Source of the DNA: Phragmites australis
Lineage: Eukaryota > Streptophyta > Magnoliopsida > Poales > Poaceae
Reading direction: 5' to 3'
Assembly (NCBI RefSeq): GCF_958298935.1
Contig: NC_084937.1
Coordinates: forward strand, 24,003,568 to 24,067,567
DNA: 64,000 nt
Shown here: positions 24,126-36,779 of the stretch, in pieces
Layout of the letters: each line of letters starts with the position of its first letter
How positions within the stretch are numbered: the stretch's first letter is position 1
Notes under the pieces: model-generated
What the model was told of the DNA's origin: nothing
The model's database searches: none
The model's input: only the letters and a program-made list of their open reading frames with translations
Translations under genes and position numbers: made by a program

Positions 24126-24682
24126 TTTATTTATTTTTTATAATTATTTTTTGATTTTTTTAGAACTTTGTAGCTATTATTTTGATTTTTTTTCTATTTT
24201 TGAGTGTTGCGGGGCTGAGCGTGCCTCCATATCCATCAGCCCAGCCGTGCGCCGCTGACCTGCCACCGTGCCGATCGGACCTGTCGTGCCAGTCGTGCCA
24301 GCCGTGCCAGCCATGTCGCCGTGCTATAATCGTGTCTGAGCCGACTCAACACGGTAGAAGATGAGTCGTGAGTCGTACCGTAGACCGAGGATATGACACG
24401 CGGGCAGAAATAACACGACTCGTTACCGAAATCAGATCGTACCGTAGCTGAATAGTGTTAAACTAGATCCGTACTGAGGACGCGGCACATGAACCGATAT
24501 AACAGATCCGTTACAGTAGTCAAGCCAAGTAGCTGGATCCGTATCGGACCGACGCGAGTGGTCATTTACTCATCTCTAATGCTAGTCATTACCGCTGCTC
24601 CAGAACATTGCTACGCTCACTCAACTGCTTCCACCCATCCACACCCCCCGAAACCCCAGTCCACCACGTCTCCTCCCACCCA

Positions 24683-25972
24683 ATGGATCCGTCCGCCGCC
24701 AGCGCCGGCGCCTCGCGACGGAAGGCGGAGCAGTGGTTGAGCGTGGCCGAGAAGCTCCTGGTGGCGCGCGACCTCGAGGGGTGCAAGCAGTTCGCCTCCC
24801 AGGCCCTGGCCGCCGATCCCCACACACCGGGCGCCGACGACCTCCACGCCGCCGCCGCCGCCCTCCTAGCCGCCCAGCGCCGCCGTCTCCCCAACGGCCA
24901 GCCCGATCCTTACGCCGTCCTTGGCCTCGACCCCGCAAACGCCGCATCACGCCACCCCGATGCCATCCACTCCCACTACCGCCGCCTCTCCTTCGTCCTC
25001 AATCACTCCCACCCCAACCGCCCCTGCTCGCTCGCCTTCGCCGACGCCGCCCGCCTCGTCGCCAACGCCTGGGCCTTCCTCTCCGATCCCGTCCTTAAAT
25101 CCGCCCTCGACGCGGAGCTCGACGCCGCCGCCGCCGCCGCCGCAGCTCGCGTATACCACTCTCCCGTTCCAAATCGACCGCAGCCGCAGTCGCAGTCACC
25201 GCTGCCTCCACGGCCAACACCGCCGTCGGTTGCTCCCTCTCCACGGCCAACACCTCCACCGGCTGCTCCCTCTCCACGGCCAACACCGCGGCCGGTTGCT
25301 CCCCAAATACGGTCACCACCGCCGCCGGCTGCACCCCCTCCACGGCCAACACCGCAGCCGGTTGCTCCCCAAATACGGCCAACACCGCCGCCGGTTGCAA
25401 CCCCTCCACTGCCAACATCGCCACCGGTTGCTCACGAAACAAGGCCAACCCCGCCGCCGGCTGCTCCCCAAACACCGGCAGCTGCAACGACCCCACGGGT
25501 AGATTCTGGCGCGCCGCCTCCGTTGACGTTCTGGACGGTGTGCACGGCGTGCTGCCACATTCACCAGTACGACCGCCTGTATGAGACATGCAAGCTGCTG
25601 TGCCCTAGTTGCCGCCAGCCCTTTGTAGCCGAAGCGATGGCCGATCCACCGCCTATTGTGCCGGGCACTGACATGTATTACTGCACCTGGGGGTTCTTCC
25701 CCGTTGGGTTCCCTGGGTGCCCAGGCTTTGAAAGAATGGTTAATTCGCCACCGCCGGGGCCAGATCAGCTGAATGCACCTTGGCTTGCAGGTACTGGTGG
25801 TGCGAAACGCAATGCTAGGGATAATGCTGATAATGGGGTACCAGTTACCGCTGCAGCAGAGGTACCAGTAGAGGTGCCGTCTGCGACACCTCCAGTGAAG
25901 CCTATGAGAATGAAGATGGGGGCTAAGAAGCGTGGTCGCCCCAAGGGCAGTAAGAACAAGAATAAGTTGTGA
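24683..25972 (+). CDS. J-domain-like protein with Pro repeats, zinc ribbon and AT-hook
   Basis: A single-exon protein of 429 residues. The N-terminal helical block (residues 15-70, AEQWLSVAEKLLVARDLEGC) and J-like domain (about 75-146, DPYAVLGLDP to AFLSDPVLKSALD) match the plant DnaJ subfamily. The catalytic HPD tripeptide is HPN at 110-112. Residues 177-264 are eight 11-residue repeats of the form RPTPPPVAPxx. A zinc ribbon follows (C287-x2-C290 and C307-x2-C310, beginning FWTVCTAC). The C-terminus is an AT-hook (KKRGRPKGSKNK, 415-426). J proteins stimulate Hsp70 through HPD, so loss of Asp suggests little co-chaperone activity. The basic tail suggests nuclear or chromatin contact (inference). 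The ATG at 24683 is chosen because upstream in-frame sequence is not GC-rich coding DNA. The gene begins only 97 bp after the hAT target duplication. Confidence 0.88.
   Translation: MDPSAASAGASRRKAEQWLSVAEKLLVARDLEGCKQFASQALAADPHTPGADDLHAAAAALLAAQRRRLPNGQPDPYAVLGLDPANAASRHPDAIHSHYRRLSFVLNHSHPNRPCSLAFADAARLVANAWAFLSDPVLKSALDAELDAAAAAAAARVYHSPVPNRPQPQSQSPLPPRPTPPSVAPSPRPTPPPAAPSPRPTPRPVAPQIRSPPPPAAPPPRPTPQPVAPQIRPTPPPVATPPLPTSPPVAHETRPTPPPAAPQTPAAATTPRVDSGAPPPLTFWTVCTACCHIHQYDRLYETCKLLCPSCRQPFVAEAMADPPPIVPGTDMYYCTWGFFPVGFPGCPGFERMVNSPPPGPDQLNAPWLAGTGGAKRNARDNADNGVPVTAAAEVPVEVPSATPPVKPMRMKMGAKKRGRPKGSKNKNKL
25211..25474 (+). repeat. 33-bp coding tandem repeat, eight copies
   Basis: The unit reads like CGGCCAACACCGCCGCCGG followed by TTGCTCC and a variable end. 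It encodes 11 residues (RPTPPPVAPxx). Eight consecutive copies keep the frame exactly. Copies differ mainly at codons 5-7 and 10-11. Confidence 0.85.
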
Positions 25973-28561
25973 TTTATATTGACAAGGATGATGGATACAA
26001 ATTTATGATCATGAGATCAGATGGCTTGGTTGGGATATTCGATCGATCACATTGCAATTGTTGTCAGCTGAAGAATTTGTCTGCAGATTGAAGTTCCATT
26101 CGATGTTGACAGGATCTTTCATGAGGAGAATGGCAGTTTTGGTGATGGAAGAGTTCTTTCTTTGCTGGAAAATGTTAATTTGTGACTCATGCCACATTGC
26201 CTTTCTTGCCACTATGCATTGGAAGTTAGCTTTTGTATTAGCTTGTTGTCTAATTTCATGACTCTCCTAGAGATAGCTGTGCTGATCTAAAGATTACAGG
26301 GGAATAACGACTTGGTACCTATTGTTGTACATTATAAGTTTGATACTATTATAAGCTCTGCTCTGTGTAGGAATGCAGCAATGAATGAAATGGTTTAAAG
26401 CCCAGTTTTTTATGGCAATTCTGCTCATGTCAATTGTCAAGTACCAAATTTCTCACTTCATCAGTTTCTTGCATCATGTTACTTTACCAGTGCTGTCTCT
26501 TAATTCATTTGCCGTATAAGAATCATTGTAAGGAAAATCTAGCGACTGGTGATAAAACACTAAATATACATGCTGATGACCTCACCAGGGCACCATGATT
26601 GTATCTTATCCATCGAGCCGTGCTGCTGTCGAGTTTTCTGTTTTGCTGGTAGGCTGTTCATCTAGAATGTTTCGCAGACAGTTCTTGCTTTCTTCTTCAG
26701 TTTATAGTTCCTTTGCTAATTTGTTTGTGCTATCTGGCTAGTGAGGACACATTATTAGGGGAGAGACAATGAGACATGTTAATCTCCATCCACTTTTGGG
26801 TTTGGTTGAGTATTCAGATTGTTTTTGTTTTCCAAACCAGGGACTATTGAGATTGTGAGCGACATGATCTGCAGAACTGCAATTACTTTGAAGAAATCAT
26901 GTTTGCTACTGGAGTTTCCTCGGGAAGAAAATGCTGTCTATATGGTGCTTCGAAATATGAAGGAAACACTGCACCCACATGTTCGAACATATAGCTTGAG
27001 CTGAATCGAAGACCGAGGCGATGGCAAGATGGTGGGGGACCGAGAGTTACAAATTTACATGTGCCCCTATGTTCCGGAAGAAGAACAAGGGTAAGTTCTA
27101 GCTGACGAATGACGATCGCTACTCAGATGCTATAGTGCTTTGTTTTGAGGCAGTGCAGAAACATTGAGTCAGACCACTGCCAGTTTTAACTGCTTGACTT
27201 CACTGGTTCTGCACAGTGTTCCTCCACAGTGTTCTCTTCCAGTTTCTGCTCTTAGTACGGATCGAGATTTTCCCGAATGTTTGTGTATCGGCGTGAAGAA
27301 GCGATAATAGGCATGCGAGAAAATTAAAAATGTAAAACTAAACTTGCAACAAACAAAAGTTACCAAGTAAAATAAACTATCAGTATCTGTTTTTTGGCAA
27401 CATTGTCGTTGGCGTCTGACATAAATTTAACAGTAAGAAAGACATTGACTTCTTAAAACATAGAAATCGTAAGTTAATATGAAAATGAGCATTGATGAAA
27501 CACGTATAGGCACATAAAAAAGGCACCAACTACATGCTCTGAAATAGGCGTGTAAAGGAAAGCAAGCCAATGGAAACGTTTCTTCCAATCTTATAAACAT
27601 GCAAAGTAATGTCCAAGTAGATGTAATGGTTATCAGAGCTACGAACCAGAAGATTTGAACATCAATGAAAATTGAAATTGTATATTTAATTTACTGAATG
27701 GATTCATGTACCCTAAGAATTACACTTACATCTGATACAATACATAACGAGGGAAAATATAGCAGCCAGTTTATTGCCACAACACTTTTTCACCACACCA
27801 TACTATAGGTACATATTGGATGGCATCATGTGGAGCGGGCAAAATGTCTGTCAGTTCACACACACACAGAGAACATCCAAATGGAGAAGGTTGTATATCT
27901 TTGTAAAACAACCGAAGAGATCCATGTCATCGACAACTGGCTGAAAAATCATTCAGACTAGTATCCATAAAAGAAAAATCAATTACTCATAGCTAGGAAA
28001 AAAGGATATTGAAGTCCAGAATCCTGTTTCAATCTTGAGAGCAAACTCTTAATGGACAAAAACAACATGCAAAGGGCGCAACACTGAACAAAATGGATAT
28101 ATCAAGGATAGAGAGCTAGATAATTCTAATGACATGTAGCAAGTAATGTGTGAAGTGTGAGTATATTTGAAAATTCATCTAAGCTGGTAAGGTAGTATGC
28201 TTCAACAAATTTCAGATAAACATGACTAACTCACTGTGGATGCCACAAACAAATTAAATAAAAGCGAAGCATGTGTAAATATAATGTCATTTGGAACTAT
28301 GTCTTGTGCGCTACATACCTTGACAAAACAGTAATAGATGAGCCAAAAAAACCGCCAATGGAAAAGAAGATAAGAGCAACAGAAAAAACAAAAGGAGCAT
28401 ATTCACCTAGCAGTAAAGTTGCAATGATCCCTAGCAGGCTGAAAAGAGGATGGAAATTTTTTTATATAGGGCTACAAAATTAAGATGATAAGAGTGATAA
28501 GAGTAGAAGCAGCAAGAGAGAATAATGAGACCATTGAAGTATGTTTAATGTAATATTACCA
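25973..28561. other. 3' UTR of the J-like gene, then intergenic
   Basis: The first 400 bp probably form the 3' UTR. From 26400 to 28560 I see no convincing gene. The short open frame at 26819-27004 has no recognised domain. The 3' end of the Helitron whose helicase stops at 28562 should lie here, but no unambiguous CTRR with a GC hairpin was found. Confidence 0.45.
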
Positions 28562-31500
28562 CTAAGCTAGATCATCAAAAATCTCTTTGTAGACAACATT
28601 ATGAGTATTGGTTGCATGCTCTGGAGGGCTATTCTCAATCAAAACGCGCATACCATCTGGTGACATCACCCGTGAAAAAGCGATGTACAATTGGCCGTGA
28701 GAGAAAACTGGACTTGGCAAGTAGACACCAACTCTGTTAAGTGTTTGCCCTTGGTTTTTGTTTATAGACATTGCGTATGAAACTCAAACCGGAAATTGGT
28801 GCCGCTTTACTTTGGAAGGCCATCTCTTGTCAACCGATGTACTTACTATTTTTGGTATATATGCCTTGCACCCTTTAGCTTTCCCTGTGATAATTTCTCC
28901 TTTGATTACACGATGGATTAGTTGAGTCACAATGAGTCTTGTGTCATTGCAAAGGCCCTTTGATTGGTTAAGAATACGCATGAGCATTATCGAAACCCCT
29001 ACTTTTAGCTTGAGGTGATGGTCTGACAGGCCACTCACATGTATTGCATTGAGGAATTAAGAGCCTCAAGTGTGGTGCGATTACCTATGTCATCATCGAT
29101 GGCATCTGAGCTATAATACGATATTTCTTCTGTTGCTAGCTGAGATATCATCTGAAAATTAATATGACTAGCTATCTCATTAGTTGGCGCTAGGATCGCT
29201 CGCTAACATAAGTAGGCAGCCTGATCTACTATGTCTGAAGAATCGTACACAAAAGAGATTAGTGCTTCAATATTTCTTGATATTTTGGAATTGTAACCCA
29301 AGAAGTTATCAGGGATTGTTATCTCTCCAATATTAAGCAACCAATCTGCAAATGTTTGCAGGCGCTCTCACTGAATTTTGAATAATGATGGTGACCTAGC
29401 ATCATGTTTTTTGTCAGCTTCATAGCAATGCAATTAGACCATAGACGGGTGTAATCGATGCATTTAAATTTTTCCTCTTTTTAGCATTGGGTAGTACTGG
29501 AAGTGTTTATCTAAAGTCTCCACCAAGGACAACTATGATGCCACCAAATTATTTGTTAGCAAGAGATGGATCAGTTGATGCTAAATTTTCTCTTAATGTT
29601 CGATCTAAAGCTTCAAAGCAATGTCGATGATTTACAGGTGCCTCATTCATATGACTAAAGATGTATTCTGAACCAATTCAGCTAAGTGAGTATTTTTCTT
29701 TATAGCTCAAACTGAGTGCTCTTCTATGTTAACGGTGTTCTAAAGCGGGAATTTTGTGTATGGCCACCTGGGAGCAAGAGTGATGCTATACCAGAAGATG
29801 CAACAACCAAGATAATTTTTCCCTGTGCTCTGACACTATTAAGCAATGTGTTCCATAAGAATGTTTTTCCAGCACCACCACAGCCATAGACAAAGAATGT
29901 ATGACAAATGCAATCGTCTATTGACTTGAGGATAGAATCATAGATATGTTTATGTTTCATGTTCAGCTGGCCAATTTGTTCTGCAGCCTCGATTGAATTT
30001 TTCTCTAAATCATATGTTTGCTCGTCTATTATAAGTCTATTGCCAATCATGGATACACAGCCCATAGTGGGCCGAGGCAAATTAAAATGGGCTAAACTGT
30101 ACCTAGAATTTTTAAGCAGCCTATCTATCTTAGTAAGCACATAGGACCTGACATGGCATTCAAGGGAAGGCATATGGTAACTTGTTGCAGCAAATCTAAC
30201 TTGGTACGCAAAGTCTTCACCCATTGCAGAAGCATGCTCTTCAAATAAAGCCAAAGGATTACCAACATCACAAAAAAGGAGGAGTGTCACAAATAACTCA
30301 CATAGTTGGTAGGGAAGAGCCCTGTGAGATGCATCAACCATTGCAAATGGCCACTCGCGATCATCGCCAAGAAGCCCTAGAGCCTGAGAAGTGGCTTGAA
30401 ATGTTGGGTATCGATGGCCTTCAATAGTTCATATATCTGAATAGGATTTTGCTCCTTTCACTATATGTAGAAGCATACGAAGGTAATAGGAGTCCCCTTG
30501 GTTAGGGCCAACATGCACCACTCTGCCAATCTTTTTCTGATTGCCACAACGGTAATTCCATTATTTCCATTTCTGTGCCAAGTAGAATTTTCAGGGAACT
30601 CAGCATACATAAATTGATTAGCATCAGAAAATGTCTTGTTTGCTTCAAACTAGGCAGTAGCATAGAGATCTTATTGCGTGGGTTCTCCAATACTTGCTCC
30701 AGATTATCATCCTCAGCGAAGACAACACTGTTGTCAAATGGTAAGTAGCAAGCAAGGCGTTAAATAGCTGGATTAGTATGATGGATTTCAAACTGGAGCA
30801 AACACCATGCTGAATCATTAGGAGTCACACATATGCATTCTAGATAATCGTGTATTTCATTAACTACTTGCCCGGAAGATCCACCAGATGCTCTCATGCG
30901 CTGAAGGCCAACCTTTGCACAATCAAATCCCTTGAAAACATACTTAAACAAATATTTTTCCATACCATCACGGTTAACCCTCTCCACATTGATGTGGGCT
31001 TGATATTTTACCAATAAGTCTACATTGTGTGGGACAACGAACCGATTATCAACATTAATGCTATTTTCTTTGTGGTTGGGCCATTGTGAGGCTGAGCATA
31101 TCAGATATGACCATTCTACAGCATTGTTGTCTTGTCATAGTATTCTTTGGGGTAGTACTTGGAACATTCGCTGTCAACCATGCAAGAACACGATGGATTT
31201 GCAGTCCCACAAGGGCCATGGATCATAAATGACGAAACAACTTCAAAGCCAATTGGATCAACAGATGGATCAAGTAGCTGTGTCGATACCAACCTATCAA
31301 TTTCATCAGCTGTTAATGGGTTGCTCTTGTCTAACCACAATATGAGATGGACATGAGGAAGACCACGCTTCGAAAATTCAATTCTGTACACAACTGCAGA
31401 AAGTATAAAAATAAGTGAGGAAAGACACTTCGAAGGCTATGTAAATCAATTGAATATGTTAAGAAGAATTAACAAACTACCTACAAGAACTAACCCAAAG

Positions 31501-32760
31501 AACTTCTTTACAATGCCTTGCATGAAGATGTCTAGCTTCATATGGAAGACATGATCAACGATGTCAGGTCTATCGAAAGAATGTTGTCACAGGATTGGGA
31601 CTAAAGCCTTAGTTACTTCTGACCATAAGGGGTTTTATGTGAAAGTGATAAACAAATCAGGGCACCCATATCTTCAGCACAAAGCAACACAATCAAGATA
31701 ATTTTGATATAAATATCATGGACTCCCAACATGCGAAGAAGGCAATACAATTGCTTGACCAGCTTCAGAGCCTTCAGTAATGCCCTTACTAATGGTTTCA
31801 TGATTTTCTTTGTGAGAAGCTACTCTATATTTCTTCTGAAATAATTTGCCTCTATAGTGACTCAATCTAGATTCTTCCATGCAACAATACCCATCAATCA
31901 AATAGGATTGTGTGCCTCTCTTACAGCGCATTGGAGTGTTGAAACCGTCTGCCCTATCATGAAGCATGTAGGCAAAATATTCCACCATAGTAACATGCTT
32001 CCGTTTGATGGTAGCCGACCAACGACATTGTTGATATCTAATGTTTTCATGGTAACCATCTTCTCCGTATGGAAATAAGATTGGATATTGCATTGCCATA
32101 AATTTGCAATGTGTTTCCCGAACCTTGCGTAAATTACCTGCTCGATCATGTACCAGCAAGTCACGGTCAACGTCACTTGCACCCAAATCATCAACAACCA
32201 ATCCTACTACCTCTGATGCTATATGAGTGCTAAAGATATCTCCATGCTTGTCAGGTGCGCCAAATAATCTTATGTAGTACTGATCATTGGGATTCTTAGA
32301 AAGTCTATCAGGGGCAGCTCTAAATAATTTAACAATTGCATTATGGGCATTGAACATCTGTATTAGCGAAGCAACAATTTTCTCATAGAGCTGGAAGGTA
32401 CTATTTGGTAGGCACCAACATGCAACATGTTTCTTAGCTCATTCTGAGTATCAAAGATATATAACTGAGCATACTCAGGGTGCTGGCCTTCCTATGGCAA
32501 TAGTGACCCAATGCGATGACAAAGCTTCCCACTAATCTTGAAGACATATGGCCCCGACCATCATTGATAGAATCACTTATGTTGACACCTATTGACATGA
32601 AGGCAAACATAGAATTGTAATACCTTATATTCTCAAAGAAGTGGGATGGCATTGCTCGGTCGGCTCATGTTAGGAGGCTATACAAAGGCTCTAGAGATGG
32701 CATGTATGGATGTAAGACAACACTTCCTTGTTTGTAGCATTTAGTGGTGTTGTTGTGTGA
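28562..32760 (-). pseudogene. Helitron Rep-helicase, inactivated
   Basis: Read on the minus strand, the pieces are colinear with a plant Helitron RepHel. N-terminal FFENIRYYNSMFAF lies at 32600-32652. The Helitron-like N domain lies at 31716-32357 (YPILFPYGEDGYH). The HUH motif lies at 31116-31391 (KRGLPHVHLILWL). The tyrosine motif lies at about 30930-30970 (EKYLFKYVFKG, Y-x3-Y). The PIF1-type helicase has Walker A GCGGAGKTF (29860-29890), and its C-terminal part is at 28562-29038 (INKNQGQTLNRVGVYL, HGQLYIAFSR). The protein nicks, unwinds and copies the element by rolling circle. Stops such as the TGA near 28783 and frameshifts between blocks disable it. Helitron ends were not located. Confidence 0.85.
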
Positions 32761-35337
32761 TGGCGCATGTCAATGTGCTCTTCATACAAACATAATGCCC
32801 CACAATATCAACATGTGCATCTTGGTGGGCCAAGATTCAACAGTGAGATGATAGTGCCTAAGAATGGAAAAGGAACATATACAAGGTCAAGTACCTATGT
32901 AGTGTAAAAAGCAAGAAAATTGATGAGAAATCCAAGCGAATACTTTGCTAGCGGATATAATCAACATGTTTTAGTCATCGAGTATTTGAGCCGAGTATTC
33001 ATTGTCGAGGATTGAGACAGGTATTCATTGCCGAGCATTGAGACGAGTATTTTCTATCCACAATTCATCATCGAGCACTCTGCAAAAATCAATACTGATC
33101 TATACATGATCTGAGTAATTTCATCAAAAGTAATGAGACATATGAAGAAGGAAATTGGAAAAGGAGGCATTAGAGATTGATTTACGGGCATGAGCATTTG
33201 AAGGAATTGATATGGTGGACGAAGCTGACCCTTCATGTACACAGAGCGAGACAAAGCCAATAAGGGTCTATTGACTGTACACAAGGAAATAAGTAATGAA
33301 TGTACATATATCATGGTCACCTTCATCATTTTTTGAGCATGACGGCCCATCCAACCGACGGGACAATGTTCAAGAAGCCTCTAACTTAGAAGGCTTATGT
33401 TTTGTACCGAGTTGAGGAGTGAATGTACCATCAGTTTGGGGAAAATCTGATTAAGAAGCAGGACATCAATATTAGCGACAATGCAATGGAGAAAGCATGA
33501 AAGCACGAGATAAAAACTAAGCATATCAATCGTACCAATAGGTTAAGTACACAAACACCGTCGTACAAGATGGGTAGATTTGAAGCTAAAACCCGTAGGG
33601 AAATCAATGGCACAATCGGGGACTCATCCACCCAGCATAGTATTACCAGAAGAAGGAAGATTTGTAAACAGATATTAAAGCATAATTAATAATCATTTGT
33701 ATGACCACATAAATGGCATCTACTCCAAAAAAGTTATCTATATACACATAGAGTAACATTAGGTCATGTTGGACCTATTCACATCACATATGTAAAAAGT
33801 AATAAATATACATATGTTACAGTCACCTTCATCATTTGTTGAGCATGTTGGCATACCCAACCGGTGAGATGATGTTCCTGAAGGCTATAATATACATGCT
33901 TTAAGTTTTTTTACGTGGTTGAGCACTAGCTGCACCATCTAGTTTGGGCAAATATGACTAAGAAGCAAGACCAGAACAACTATGAACATGTGATGCAGGT
34001 GGTGAAAAAGAATCACGCCTAGAGGACATGTGTATATTGCCTCTAAGAAGGAGCAGTGGAAGCTAGTATGAGCATCATGGAGGAACCATGGCAGTCATAC
34101 CAGTAGGGTGAGCACACATATGGCGTCATACAAGACGGGTAGACTTAAAATTGAAGTTGTAGGGAAGTCCTCAGAATAGTTTGAGTGTGCTTCATTTGAT
34201 GCAACATCATCTATAGAAGGAGCCTCTGTAAAGAAATGCATGGAGTAAAAAAAAACCCGTTAAGGTACAGGGCTCAACAAAAGAAAAATTAACAAATGAT
34301 CGAAAGACCACATAAATGCCATTTGGTACAAATATAATTGCTTATACCTAAGTATACTAACATAGGTTGTCTATGCTTATGGCACCCATTAGGCGATGGT
34401 GCTCCAGGAGACGCATACATGATTTGAATGTTAAGCAAAACGATAGTTAAAATTGAGAAGAACAAAGAAACCAGCTGCATCAATCTTGTAGCTCCAAGAC
34501 CTTGGGCACAACAGATGCATGCATGGTCAAAACAATATTGCGCAAAACAACAATTAAAGCTAGAAAGAACAAAGGGATCATGTGCATCAATCCTGTAGCT
34601 CTAAGGCCTCCAGATAGAATTATCCTATGAGGTTGGAAACCACATGAATGATGAAAATTATATGAAATGGGGAACAATATGTCAATAAGGGAAATCGATG
34701 TTTTGTAGATGTCCTGATTTCTGTCATGTCTACTCCGAAAACAGGACAATCCATCACCAAACAAAGGTATCAGCATCACAATATGGAAAATACACACAAA
34801 ATAAGCAAACCACAACTGATCTAGCATCTAGGCATTCACTAATTAGTACATTTCGAGCAGGAAGAATGCATACACTGTGTAGCTAAAAGAGAAGATAGCA
34901 CCAACCGATTACAATGGCTTACTCATAAGCAGAGAAAAGAAAGGCAAGGTAAAATTGAGACTCATAAAAGGAATAATGGTGGCCAAATTGGAAAGCTGGG
35001 ATACTATGAATTTTTATACCAATGCAAGCATCCAAGAAATGATGAGGTTATGAATTCCTAGTTGAATCTGATTGTCTACCATAGGAACAACACTTCCTTG
35101 TTCCTCCTCTTCACCCAGAAAGGGGAAAACTAAAACTACAAGAAAATGAAGAGGAAGAAAATTAGCTCGTTAAGTAAAGGGCATTAAAAAAATGATTTTT
35201 CACCTCTTTATGCTGAGCTCGCCGGTGGATTCTTCGATCTCTTGCCTCGACAGTGTGGAGAACAGCAGCACCGGTGGGTCGAGGAGCGTGGTGGTTGTGA
35301 AGCTAAATGTGAAACCTAGCTCTGATACTAATTGTGA
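32761..35337. other. Helitron-adjacent DNA with diverged duplications
   Basis: No gene was recognised. The Helitron 5' end should lie within it. A 300-bp block starting GTCACCTTCATCATTT occurs at about 33319-33630 and again, diverged, at about 33823-34160. A further pair (TGCATCAATC(T/C)TGTAGCTC) lies near 34475 and 34585. Confidence 0.5.
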
Positions 35338-36779
35338 GGATCAGTGATGTTCTAAGAGAGGGGTAAATTAGGACACTTAAAAATCTAACCAGCTACAAAA
35401 ACTTAACAAGATAAAGCTATATCAATTTCTATCTAAAAGTGTTATAGATTTATCTAGTGTGTCTACTGTATCGCTCAAAAGATTTGCAATCTATAGCCAA
35501 TCCTAGCAAACTACTTAGAAAGGTAAATGCGCAAATGTAGATTGCAAGTATGTAAATGTAGAAATATAAATAAGATAGAGAGAGGAAACTCAATACAAGA
35601 GATTTTTATCTTGTGGTATCAATGACATAAATTACATCCCTAGTCCGTGTTGGAGCTCCACCAAAGATATATTCTCGGTCGCCAAGACTCTTCCGGTCAC
35701 GGCTCTTGAGCCACCAAGTCACAAAGACATGACCTCAACCCGGATGAGTCATCCAGTCACAAAGTTAAGATCTCACCACTAGCCTCTCTCTTGGTCACTT
35801 ATCGTCGTATTCACTTCGAAGCTTCAGTCACCAAAGCAAGGGTCACTGTGTCCCCGTACAAGTGTCTTGCCGCCGCTCCACACCAAGTCGAATGGTCAAT
35901 AAGCTTGAGCAACTCCGGCTCAAGGTGCCGGTGAGTCACCAAGACTCCAACGTGTCGATGTACCACCCAATATAAGTTAGGATCACTCCTTGATCCACTC
36001 TCTAAGCAGCAATCACTTAGCAACACTCTTTCTAGGCCTATATGCACTAATCACTTACTAATCGTGTGCTTAATTGCCTTGGATGATCATATTAAGCACT
36101 TTGGTGTCTTGGATGTCTTCTCAAGTGTCTCTATGTTTCTCTGAACTCTAACACCTTCAAATGACCGAGTGAAGGGGTATTTATAGCCTAGAACCTGCCA
36201 ATTATCCGTTGCCCCAATGGCTCAACTTTACTGTTAATATCGGATGATCCAGTGACAACAGTAGTACAAGTATCGAATAATCCGGTGTGTACACCAGTAG
36301 AAACTAGCCGTTAGACTCCCACTCAAAGTCACTACGAACACCAAACACTCTGGTGTATACTTCATCTCCATTATCAGACTATTCAATGAGTTATCCTGAG
36401 CCAATCGAGCCACTTCATTCTTCTCTGCACAAAATACACTGGTGTGATCTTCTGGTGATCACCGGACCATCCGATGAGTTGATCTTCGTGCTTCAACACT
36501 TGAATCCTTCTCTATAGGATATACTCCGGTGCAATACTCCGATGAGTACAACTAGTACACCGAATCATCCGATGAGTTCATCTTCCTTTGACTTCTCTTG
36601 GAAATGCTCCCGTGTGTACTGCTTCCTTGAGCACCGGATCATCAGGTGAGGCTATCCTCACCCTCTATCAGAAATGCTCCAATGTGTTCGTTGGGTCAAC
36701 ACTAGACCTTTCAGTGCATGTAACTTCCTTAAACTCCACTAACAGAAATACTCCGGTGTGCATTCAGGCCTAACTGTAG
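35338..36779 (+). repeat. CCGGTG-palindrome repeat, forward copy
   Basis: It matches 938-2860 in order: the head with GGGGTAAATTAGGACAC, GAGATTTTTATC, CACACCAAGTCGAATGGTCAA, GGGGTATTTATAGCC, then CCGGTG palindromes from about 36240. It is joined at 36780 to an inverted copy. No protein is encoded. Confidence 0.7.

Larger units (their letters stand above)
20739..24578 (+). mobile_element. hAT (Ac-like) transposon, inactivated, with target duplication
   Basis: The element is flanked by GTGCTAGT (20731-20738) and ATGCTAGT (24579-24586), an 8-bp target duplication with one change, as expected for hAT. The ends TAAAGACATCC and ACTCATCTCTA are diverged inverted repeats. Subterminal zones at 20760-21010 and 24205-24560 are dense in GGCACGGC/CCGTGCC-type motifs, which are typical transposase binding clusters. 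A broken transposase runs between them on the plus strand, followed by a truncated second transposase start. Confidence 0.85.

Noticed and set aside
24617..25589. Long open frames in other phases and on the minus strand over the J-like gene
   Set aside because: They arise from the stop-poor 33-bp repeat and GC-rich codons; none shows a domain.
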